5,706 nt of DNA, taken from contig JANTGD010000251.1 in the NCBI GenBank assembly GCA_024763135.1, positions 1 to 5,706 on the forward strand. The letters are read 5' to 3'. This stretch comes from Thiotrichales bacterium (GTDB lineage Bacteria; Pseudomonadota; Gammaproteobacteria; UWMA-0217). A model generated the notes under the pieces. The model had not been told where the DNA came from, made no database searches, and saw nothing but the letters and a program-made list of their open reading frames with translations. The translations under genes and the position numbers were made by a program. Below, piece after piece: positions 1 through 5,706 of the stretch (its first letter is position 1; the number at the start of each line of letters is the position of its first letter).

Positions 1-31
1 AAGTCCACGCAAGCTCTTGGTGCACCTGGCA

Positions 32-82
32 AATCAGAAAAACCTCTCATCACCAATAAGGTGACCACGAGTTTTTCCGATT
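32..82. terminator. Nested palindrome downstream of the RES toxin, possible bidirectional terminator
   Basis: The sequence shows an interrupted inverted repeat. AATC (32-35) pairs with GATT (79-82), GAAAAAC (37-43) with GTTTTTC (71-77), and TCACC (50-54) with GGTGA (60-64) around an AATAA loop. Equal six-base unpaired segments (44-49 and 65-70) separate the inner and outer stems. Each strand has a run of five T on the far side of the inner hairpin, so it could stop transcripts from both directions. It lies about 58 bases past the toxin stop codon, where an operon terminator is expected. The inner stem is short and the T-run does not directly follow it, so a protein-binding palindrome is an alternative. 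Confidence 0.4.
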
Positions 83-139
83 CACCATGCACACCAAAAT
101 CTTACGCGTCTTTTTTGCGTCCAACTGAGATTTTTAGGT

Positions 140-853
140 TCAACCAAACCGAACCAAAGGTTCCGAGCGTTCATACACCTCGGTAATGCTTTGCCCATCC
201 CAAACATACATCAGGTGTGGCCCCTGTGTGGGTAAAGATACGGCTGGTGGACGAAAAACTGCGATACATTGTCCACCTGTATGTCGCACACTATTGTACA
301 CCAGCCCCCAGGCCTGTTTGCCGCGAAGCCGATGTCCAAATTGTTGTGCCAACGGATGGTCGTTGGGGCGGGGATTGGCATCGTGCAGTGCTTCAAAGGC
401 GGCACCGCGAACATCGTAAAGCGGCTTGCGAAACTCAGCGATCCAGGCGCGCATACTAAACTGATCAGCACCCAGTCCTGCGTCACGCGCAATCAATGCT
501 CGGTGGTGAACGGTCTCACGAATGGCGGTTTCCAAGCGACGGCCAGCATAGTAAACCCCGTAACTACCATCAGAGAAACGTGAAGGATAGCCAATGTGAG
601 TGAATGCAGCCATGACCACACTGGCCCCGGGACCACTGACCCGATCCTCAGGAGTGACACGTCGCAGTTCGCCCGCCTGCTCTTTAAGCCGCGGGTTAGT
701 CCGCGCCTCCAAGGCCCACAGCGCTTCCTGCAATTCAGGCGGTACATGCCGTTCAAAGAAATCGATGGGAGGATAGCGCGTCGCGATAATGCGATAACAT
801 CGACCGCTCAGACGCTTTAGCTCAGGTAACGGAAGTTGGTCAAGCGCTACCAT
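140..853 (-). CDS. RES-domain toxin (NAD+-degrading type, Xre/RES toxin-antitoxin family)
   Basis: This 237-residue protein matches the longer form of the RES family, named for conserved Arg, Glu and Ser. Visible family landmarks are YR (20-21), the RYPPIDFFE stretch (26-34), SRFSDGSYGVYYAG (91-104, with Arg92), ETVHHR (113-118, with Glu113), the GLVYNSVR segment (183-190, with Ser188), and a C-terminal HLMYVWDG (213-220). Characterised RES toxins (MbcT and Pseudomonas putida RES) degrade NAD+ in the cytoplasm and stop growth until bound by their Xre-type antitoxin; ParT instead modifies Prs by ADP-ribosylation. Which activity applies here is inferred, with NAD+ loss more likely. The gene is intact. 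It starts at ATG 851-853, 12 bases after the antitoxin stop, with no strong Shine-Dalgarno, so translation is probably coupled to the antitoxin. It is the second gene of a leftward operon. Confidence 0.93.
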   Translation of the reverse strand: MVALDQLPLPELKRLSGRCYRIIATRYPPIDFFERHVPPELQEALWALEARTNPRLKEQAGELRRVTPEDRVSGPGASVVMAAFTHIGYPSRFSDGSYGVYYAGRRLETAIRETVHHRALIARDAGLGADQFSMRAWIAEFRKPLYDVRGAAFEALHDANPRPNDHPLAQQFGHRLRGKQAWGLVYNSVRHTGGQCIAVFRPPAVSLPTQGPHLMYVWDGQSITEVYERSEPLVRFG

Positions 854-865
854 GCAACGCCCAAC

Positions 866-1282
866 TTAGCCACGCGCCCAATCCAGGTAGCGGCGGACAT
901 CCGCAAGCGCCACCAGTTCACCGTTTAACATGTATTCCAACGGTGCTTGACCTTGGAACAGCGGATCCTCATTGGAATGGCGCATCCATTGCAGCACATT
1001 CTCGTCAGAAAAAAGAATGTGCAGTGCCTTATAGATGCCCACCACATAGCTAAGCCGATCCAACGTATCTCGCGACAAACGCCCACTTTGTTGTTTCCTC
1101 CATTGAAAAAAAGTCGAACGAGGCGGGCTGCCGAGCAAACGGCGCTGCTGCTCGCTGTTTAACCCCCATTCCTTGGCAATAGAAAAAAAGGCAACCAAGC
1201 CGGCGCGAGCCATAAGCTCGTCCGACACGGCCACATCCGATGTTAGCGCGGGCCGCGAAACATGAGAACGGTGCATCATCAT
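866..1282 (-). CDS. MbcA/ParS/Xre-family antitoxin (DUF2384) with N-terminal helix-turn-helix
   Basis: This 138-residue protein neutralises the RES toxin encoded just downstream and probably represses its own promoter. Residues about 34-84 look like a Xre-like helix-turn-helix region (LNSEQQRRLLGSPPRSTFFQ and following helices). Residues about 86-138 match the DUF2384 toxin-binding domain, with the typical 'ALHILFSDE...W......PLF.G..PLEYMLNGE..AL.DVRRYLDWARG' pattern. In the MbcA family the C-terminal part covers the toxin's NAD-binding pocket. The antitoxin-first order and length are usual for this family. Three consecutive ATG codons (1274-1282 on the complement) open the frame. No clear Shine-Dalgarno precedes any of them, so the exact start could be the first, second or third Met. 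The promoter and operator repeats lie immediately upstream. Confidence 0.93.
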   Translation of the reverse strand: MMMHRSHVSRPALTSDVAVSDELMARAGLVAFFSIAKEWGLNSEQQRRLLGSPPRSTFFQWRKQQSGRLSRDTLDRLSYVVGIYKALHILFSDENVLQWMRHSNEDPLFQGQAPLEYMLNGELVALADVRRYLDWARG

Positions 1283-1286
1283 TGCA

Positions 1287-1332
1287 AGTCTATATTTGGA
1301 CGAATATGGCTAATGTAGTCCATATTCGGACT
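1287..1332 (-). promoter_or_regulatory. Two operator-like repeats over the toxin-antitoxin promoter
   Basis: Read on the minus strand, AGTCCGAATATGGACT (1332-1317) and CGTCCAAATATAGACT (1302-1287) are 13/16 identical and in the same orientation. Each is itself a partial palindrome (AGTCC/GGACT in the first, GTC/GAC in the second). Their starts are 30 bp apart, about three helical turns, so bound proteins would sit on the same DNA face. The upstream copy fills the -35/-10 spacer and the downstream copy covers the expected transcription start. A 9-bp perfect inverted repeat, CGAATATGG (1301-1309) against CCATATTCG (1320-1328), links them. This layout fits autorepression by the Xre-type antitoxin, alone or with the toxin. 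That binding is an inference. Confidence 0.7.
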
Positions 1333-1339
1333 TTGTCAA
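1312..1339 (-). promoter_or_regulatory. Sigma70-type promoter of the toxin-antitoxin operon
   Basis: On the minus strand a perfect -35 box TTGACA (1339-1334) is followed after 16 bases by TACATT (1317-1312), a 4/6 match to TATAAT that keeps the key first, second and last positions. Transcription would begin near 1305, giving a short leader of about 20 bases before the antitoxin ATG at 1282. The operator repeats overlap it. Confidence 0.7.
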
Positions 1340-1776
1340 GCAATCCCAAAACATCCTCTCAACGTCATTCAATATTGTATACCCCCTGCCCCCGGCAAAA
1401 TTCGTAACACCGCTCCACCAACCTAAGTAAACCAAGCAGCCCACTCAATCCACCCCTGATAGGCGCACAGCCCCGGCAATCAGCAAGGACGCATCGGCCA
1501 ACCCCCGGATGGGTTGAGAAGCATAGGAAAAAGCGGGATGAAAGGGGCAGCATTTTTGGGTGACTGGGATTTACCCGGCGACCCAATAGATCGTATTCAG
1601 CGTCACAGGCGTGCGTTGAATCAAGGCGGGTCGCGCAGGCAATGGTTATTTCATTGGCAAGCATCACAACACCGAGCCGGCACATCGCTAACTTGCGACA
1701 CCCTGACACTCGATGGCTGAAGACGAGACGATCTATAGGGGCATTGGGTTAATGATTGCTACAGACAAAAAGACAC

Positions 1777-1798
1777 TCGCCCCGCCGGAACGGGGCGA
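1777..1798 (-). terminator. Strong hairpin with leftward T-tract
   Basis: TCGCCCCG (1777-1784) and CGGGGCGA (1791-1798) form a perfect 8-bp GC-rich stem with a six-base loop. On the minus strand it is followed five bases later by TTTTT (complement of 1767-1771). The plus-strand side has no T-run. It therefore resembles an intrinsic terminator for leftward transcription, although no leftward gene is seen to its right within the gap. The five-base gap before the T-tract makes it imperfect. It could instead be a structure in the 5' leader of the giant gene or a repeat-derived palindrome. Confidence 0.45.
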
Positions 1799-1850
1799 AA
1801 CACCGCAGGACGCTAATATTACTCACGAGTATATGCAACAGATCCAGACC

Positions 1851-1881
1851 TGTCCCCTGGGCATAGGTTTGTCCCCTGGGC
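1851..1881. repeat. 12-base direct repeat TGTCCCCTGGGC, two copies
   Basis: The identical 12-mer occurs at 1851-1862 and 1870-1881, a period of 19 bases, separated by ATAGGTT. It could be a tandem binding site or a scar of a small repetitive element. Runs like GGGGACA are common in intergenic repeats linked to REP-associated transposases, but no transposase is present, so that origin is speculative. Confidence 0.6.
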
Positions 1882-1899
1882 CTGCGCACGGCAAAAACA

Positions 1900-1913
1900 C
1901 CCGCCTGAACGGG
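1900..1913 (-). repeat. Second copy of the intergenic hairpin core
   Basis: CCCGCCTGAACGGG here matches 13 of 14 bases of the core of the hairpin at 1781-1794 (CCCGCCGGAACGGG), 119 bases away. The CAAAAA tract on its left is shared with the first copy. On the minus strand a 4-bp GC stem is followed two bases later by TTTTT (complement of 1893-1897), a weak terminator-like shape facing left. The similarity of sequence, loop and flanking A-tract suggests duplication of one element. Confidence 0.5.
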
Positions 1914-1961
1914 ATCTCATTTTCTCCGTACCCTGTTCATACCTAATGATTACTCGCCGAT

Positions 1962-1968
1962 AAGGAGG
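1962..1968 (+). other. Isolated perfect Shine-Dalgarno sequence AAGGAGG
   Basis: AAGGAGG is a full anti-16S match, but it lies 55 bases before the ATG of the giant gene, far outside the normal spacing. No start codon with a useful reading frame lies 5-10 bases downstream: the CTG at 1974 is followed at once by TAG. The giant gene's own ATG at 2024 has no Shine-Dalgarno, and an in-frame TAG at 2018-2020 blocks any upstream start. The motif may be a ribosome standby site, be brought close by folding of the leader, or be chance. Confidence 0.35.
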
Positions 1969-2023
1969 CTGATCTGTAGTTTTCCATCCCAACCTGATAG
2001 TGGATTCGATTGGCGATTAGATA

Positions 2024-5000
2024 ATGCGCGATACAAAGAAGTCTCAGCTTTCCTTAGATCTCCCCGCCGCGCTTCGCATCGAAGAGCTGGAGCCGCGGAT
2101 TCTTTTTTCTGCCGATTTTGTGCCCGCCACGTTGCCTCCCGAGACTTTGGTTGCCGATTATGAGGTGATTCCGCAGGCTCCCATCTCTCAGGACGATTTA
2201 GATACCCTGCTCGATCCGGCATACGATCCCAGTGACACGCTGGTGAATGACGCTGCGCCAGCCCAGATGGCGCCCAGCCTGGATGAGTTGATGGTAATCA
2301 CTGAGCGGCGGGAACTGGTGTTCGTCAATTCCAATGTCGAGGATTATCAGGCGCTGATCGATCAGCTCGCAAAACCCATCGGTACTTCTGTAGAGGTGGT
2401 GCTGCTCGATGCTCAACAAGCCGGCCTGCCCCAGATCCTCTCGGCAGTCAAGGATCAACAGCATCTCGATGCCATTCATTTTATTTCACACGGCCAGGCC
2501 GGCTCGGTCCAGCTGGGTGATACCTGGATCTCTAATGGTAATTTAACGGAACTGACTCAGGCCTTCGGGGCCGTGGGCGACGCCCTGAACACTGAGGGCG
2601 ACCTGCTATTTTACGGCTGTAACCTCGCCGCGACAGACGATGGGAAGGCGCTGATCGATACGCTGGCCGAACTCACGGGCGCGGATGTGGCCGCCTCGGA
2701 TGACTTGACTGGCGATGCCGCACAGGGCGGGGACTGGGAGCTGGAATATCGGCAGGGAGCGATCGAGACTGACGAATTAACCGCGAATGCACCTCAGAGC
2801 ACCTGGAATTACGTGTTGGTCAGCAATTCCGTTGCCGACGACCTCGCCACTAATAACTTTGATGGAAACACGGGGCTATCGAACTGGTCCGGGCCCTGGT
2901 TTGAAAATGACGCTAGTGGCTCTGGCCCAAATACCGGTAATGTCCAGGTCGTCAATGCTGAAATCAGCTTGCATGCGAATGCATCAAGTATTACCCGCGA
3001 AGCCAATCTCAGTGGCGCGACTGCTGCTACTTTCAGTTTCGACTATCGAACCGGCACCGGCAATCAGGCGACGGATCCTGACTCAGTTGCCATTGAGGTA
3101 TCGGCCGATGGAGGGAGCACCTGGCAGCTGCTAGAGCAAATTCAGGATCCAGCGAATGCTTCGGGCTCCAGGAGCTACGATATATCCTCATACACAGCTG
3201 CTAATACGCAGATACGCTTTCGTGTAGACAACGCGATGAATGGTCCAAACGACTATTTTTATGCCGATAATATTGCAATAAATTATACTCAGAATTCCTC
3301 TCCTTCTTTTTTCAACCAACATCGTGAAATCACTCTGGCCGCCCCAACAAGCCAGGCAAATTATCCGGTCAAATTACAGTTGGATCCCAGCTTCGACTAT
3401 GCCAATGCACAAGCAAATGGTGAAGATATTTATTTCTTGGACGACTCCGGCAACGTACAACCACACTGGATCGAGAATTGGTCACCCGGTGGCACATCGA
3501 ATATCTGGATTAAAGTAACAAACGCGGGCACAACAAATGTGCAGATGTATTACGGAAATACCATCGCGATCGATGCCAGCAATGGTGCAGACGTATTCCA
3601 ATACTTCAATGATTTTTTAAACAGTACTCCAGGCTCCCTGCCCAGTGGTTGGACACTCGATCAGAATGCGGGAACTGGCACGCCCCCAGCGATCGTGAAT
3701 GATGGTGGTAACCTGGTATTTTCGGACGGCGCCAATGGGGGAGGACCTGTTGTACAAAACAATAGCTGGGCAGATCTGGCCGTCAGCCAAAATTTTAGAA
3801 CTATCAATCCAGGCGACCCTATTCAACATGCAGGGTTGATTGCACGTTACACCGATGTAGACAACATGGTCTATGGTGGCATTATCGACAAAGACAAGGC
3901 ACAGATTTGGGTGAGAAATTCGGGCACTTGGACCCAAATTGGAGGTGACTGGAATATTAGTGCGCTGGCCGTCGATGATGGCACATGGCACCAACAGGAA
4001 TTACGGATTTTTGGGGATAACGTAGAACTCTATATTGATAATAACCTCATAGGGACAGCATCGCTCACCGGGGCGGGTGCGCCTGCCACGGGGAAAACGG
4101 GTTTTTGGTCTCAATACAGCAACAACGAAGCCTACCGCGATGTCCAAAAAGTGCGTGCTTTCAATAGCACAGACAAGGATCTAACTCCTACACTACAAAA
4201 CCAGGGCTACTCTATTGACGAAAACAGCGCCGGTGGAACCGTTGTAGGAAGGCTGGTCGCCTTCGATCAGGAACCGGGAGACACTGTCAGTTATTCTATT
4301 CTGTCAGGCAATATCGACACTGCCTTCGCCCTGGACAGCACAACTGGCGTTCTCACGGTCAACAATCCGGCCGCTTTGGATTTTGAAACGTACCCCACTT
4401 TCACTTTGAATGTGGAGGCTACCGATGGGAATGGCGGGCTATCCAGCACCAGTTTCACCATTCAACTTAACGACCTCAACGAGCCGCCAGTTGCCGTGGA
4501 TCATCGCCCCTCACTGGATTTCGATGGCATCGATGATTTTGTGGACATCCCCAATTCCGCCGCGTTAACGATGGATAATGCATTCACTATGGAAGCATGG
4601 ATCAAGCCCGATGCCGTCAGTGGTAGCGAATACATGGTCCTGAATAAAGAAGGGGAATATGAATTTGCGATCAAAAATGGAACGCTACAATGGGGATTTA
4701 GTAACACTGATCCTGGTTGGAGCTGGTATGACACGGGTATTGCGATTCAACCCAATGTTTGGACGCATGTCTCGATCACCTACGACGCCGGCACTGTCAA
4801 TACTTATATCAATGGCACGTTATCAAACAGCTATAGTGGTGCTGGCAGCATCGGGGATGCGCATGTCGGTAAAGACAATTTAAGAATCGGGGGGCGAACC
4901 AACTCTCCGGACGGAAAATATTTCGATGGGCAGATTGCAGACGTAAGAATCTGGAATATTCCGCGTACCAATGCCGACATTCTCTCTAGTTACACCACGC

Positions 5001-5706
5001 AACTTACCGGGAATGAAGCGGGTTTAGTCGGGAACTGGTTGTTTCATGAAGGCACTGGAAACCAGGCATTTGATCAATCTCCTTACGCACAGACCGGCAC
5101 ACTCGGTGCCGGGAATGTCACCCAGGTACCCGGATGGCAGGGGTACTATTTAGCTGAAGATGGCGCACTCAATGTGACTGCAGCAGCAGGAGTGCTAAGC
5201 AATGACTGGGATCCAGACAGTGATACTCTGACAGTTAACACAACGCCCATCACCAATGTCAGCAACGGCTCCCTGACGCTCAACAGCGACGGCTCATTTA
5301 CCTACACACCCACCGCCAACTTTTCCGGTATCGACAGTTTTACTTACGAAATCAGCGATGGAAGGGGGGGAACCGACACAGCGACCGTTTACCTGACGAT
5401 AACACCGGTCAATGATGCACCGGTCGGCGTCAGCGCCAGCCTGTTCCCCGCCATCAACGAAGACGATGTCACCAGCGCAGGGAAACTGGTCAGTGACTTT
5501 ACGGCCTCGACCACCGATGCAGACAGTGGCGCTGTTTATGGCATCGCCGTGGTCGAAACCAATACCTCCAACGGTACCTGGCAATACACGCTGGATGGCA
5601 GCACCTGGCAGGATATCGGCGCTGTCAGCAGCAGCTCCGCCCGGCTCCTGCCATCGGATGCCACGACCAAAGTCCGCTTCGTCCCCAATGCCGATTACAA
5701 CGGCAC
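2024..5706 (+). CDS. Giant modular LEPR-motif / DUF4347 / cadherin / LamG surface protein, 3' end beyond window
   Basis: This frame is open for at least 1227 codons and has no stop before the window ends. I read it codon by codon and found no frameshift. Domains in order: LEPRILFSAD motif (22-31), the N-terminal hallmark of the LEPR-XLL class of very large bacterial proteins; an acidic linker; DUF4347 (about 97-248) with HFISHG (His156) and FYGC (Cys199); a beta-sandwich region (about 265-423); DUF2341 (about 434-512, ending MYYGN); a concanavalin-like domain (about 525-713); a cadherin repeat (about 727-822) with the calcium-site motifs DEN (732-734), LDFE (785-788) and DLNEPP (817-822); a LamG-like domain (828-1040, with MEAWIKP and DVRIWN); a cadherin-like repeat with D-P-D-S-D-T-L (about 1041-1133, ending NDAP); then a further repeat with GTWQYTLDGSTW that runs off the edge. 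There is no hydrophobic signal peptide, which fits type I secretion through a C-terminal signal outside the window. The likely role is adhesion or polysaccharide binding at the cell surface (inference). ATG 2024 is chosen because TAG sits in frame at 2018 and the LEPR motif needs this N-terminus. Confidence 0.9.
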   Translation, partial: MRDTKKSQLSLDLPAALRIEELEPRILFSADFVPATLPPETLVADYEVIPQAPISQDDLDTLLDPAYDPSDTLVNDAAPAQMAPSLDELMVITERRELVFVNSNVEDYQALIDQLAKPIGTSVEVVLLDAQQAGLPQILSAVKDQQHLDAIHFISHGQAGSVQLGDTWISNGNLTELTQAFGAVGDALNTEGDLLFYGCNLAATDDGKALIDTLAELTGADVAASDDLTGDAAQGGDWELEYRQGAIETDELTANAPQSTWNYVLVSNSVADDLATNNFDGNTGLSNWSGPWFENDASGSGPNTGNVQVVNAEISLHANASSITREANLSGATAATFSFDYRTGTGNQATDPDSVAIEVSADGGSTWQLLEQIQDPANASGSRSYDISSYTAANTQIRFRVDNAMNGPNDYFYADNIAINYTQNSSPSFFNQHREITLAAPTSQANYPVKLQLDPSFDYANAQANGEDIYFLDDSGNVQPHWIENWSPGGTSNIWIKVTNAGTTNVQMYYGNTIAIDASNGADVFQYFNDFLNSTPGSLPSGWTLDQNAGTGTPPAIVNDGGNLVFSDGANGGGPVVQNNSWADLAVSQNFRTINPGDPIQHAGLIARYTDVDNMVYGGIIDKDKAQIWVRNSGTWTQIGGDWNISALAVDDGTWHQQELRIFGDNVELYIDNNLIGTASLTGAGAPATGKTGFWSQYSNNEAYRDVQKVRAFNSTDKDLTPTLQNQGYSIDENSAGGTVVGRLVAFDQEPGDTVSYSILSGNIDTAFALDSTTGVLTVNNPAALDFETYPTFTLNVEATDGNGGLSSTSFTIQLNDLNEPPVAVDHRPSLDFDGIDDFVDIPNSAALTMDNAFTMEAWIKPDAVSGSEYMVLNKEGEYEFAIKNGTLQWGFSNTDPGWSWYDTGIAIQPNVWTHVSITYDAGTVNTYINGTLSNSYSGAGSIGDAHVGKDNLRIGGRTNSPDGKYFDGQIADVRIWNIPRTNADILSSYTTQLTGNEAGLVGNWLFHEGTGNQAFDQSPYAQTGTLGAGNVTQVPGWQGYYLAEDGALNVTAAAGVLSNDWDPDSDTLTVNTTPITNVSNGSLTLNSDGSFTYTPTANFSGIDSFTYEISDGRGGTDTATVYLTITPVNDAPVGVSASLFPAINEDDVTSAGKLVSDFTASTTDADSGAVYGIAVVETNTSNGTWQYTLDGSTWQDIGAVSSSSARLLPSDATTKVRFVPNADYNG

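Larger units (their letters stand above)
1340..2023. other. Intergenic region without a convincing gene
   Basis: This roughly 680-base gap separates the leftward toxin-antitoxin operon from the rightward giant gene. Short open frames occur on both strands: 1365-1709 minus, 1538-1720 plus and 1713-1946 plus. None has a good ribosome binding site or a recognisable protein pattern, and the minus-strand one is unusually cysteine-rich. From 1333 to about 1760 I see only a small 6-bp hairpin (CAACCC 1499-1504 / GGGTTG 1511-1516) without a T-tract. The right half holds the hairpins, the direct repeats and the isolated Shine-Dalgarno listed separately. I could not identify a confident promoter for the giant gene, though it must lie here or further upstream. 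Confidence 0.6.

Noticed and set aside
1..186. Plus-strand frame open from the left edge to TAA at 184-186
   Set aside because: It overlaps the 3' end of the intact RES toxin and crosses the palindrome. The translated sequence shows no family pattern, and it is too short to judge as the tail of a neighbouring gene.
1365..1709. 114-codon open frame on the minus strand between the two gene blocks
   Set aside because: It is cysteine-rich with no recognisable family pattern and overlaps other equally weak frames on the plus strand. I treat it as chance.
1538..1946. Two consecutive plus-strand frames (1538-1720 and 1713-1946) overlapping at ATGGCTGA, resembling coupled genes
   Set aside because: Neither has a Shine-Dalgarno or a protein-like pattern, and the second runs through hairpins and direct repeats. 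The overlap is probably chance.
1885..1960. Possible c-di-GMP (GEMM) riboswitch upstream of the adhesin, prompted by GCGCACGGCAAAAAC
   Set aside because: The later conserved GEMM segments are missing and the pairing pattern does not fit.
1950..2222. 90-codon minus-strand frame over the start of the giant gene
   Set aside because: It is rich in Arg, Ala and Glu, as expected for an antisense shadow of the coding frame, and opposes the well-supported LEPR gene.
2024..5706. Possible frameshift or pseudogene in the giant gene
   Set aside because: The frame read from ATG 2024 stays open in one register to the last base, and all domains follow in that register.

Overview
The window looks like a piece of a proteobacterial chromosome, most likely gammaproteobacterial and possibly marine or environmental. 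This inference rests on moderate GC content, a Xre/RES toxin-antitoxin pair of a type common in Proteobacteria, and the start of a very large LEPR-motif surface protein. The sequence does not fix the genus.

Left part (about 1-1340, leftward): a complete two-gene toxin-antitoxin operon. The antitoxin (866-1282, Xre-like helix-turn-helix plus MbcA/ParS/Xre C-terminal domain, DUF2384) comes first. The RES-domain toxin (140-853) follows 12 bases later. A sigma70-type promoter (1312-1339) precedes them. Two 16-base operator-like repeats (1287-1302 and 1317-1332, 13/16 identical, 30 bp apart) overlap this promoter, which suggests autorepression by the antitoxin. A nested palindrome (32-82) lies beyond the toxin and may end transcription.

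Middle part (about 1340-2023): a divergent intergenic region of almost 700 bases with no convincing gene. It holds two related hairpins whose T-tracts both face left, a 12-base direct repeat, and a perfect AAGGAGG placed unusually far (55 bases) from the next gene's start codon.

Right part (2024-5706, rightward): one uninterrupted reading frame of at least 1227 codons that runs off the window. It encodes the N-terminal portion of a giant modular surface or secreted protein. In order it has a LEPR-x-L-F-S-A-D motif, a DUF4347 domain with a His/Cys pair, a beta-sandwich region, DUF2341, a concanavalin-like domain, a cadherin repeat, a LamG-like domain, and cadherin-like or Ig-like repeats. It has no classical signal peptide, consistent with type I secretion directed from the unseen C-terminus.

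The operon and the giant gene are divergent, and nothing visible links them functionally. The most interesting points are the possible caspase-like dyad in the DUF4347 domain, the operator layout of the toxin-antitoxin promoter, and the unexplained leftward terminator-like hairpins.
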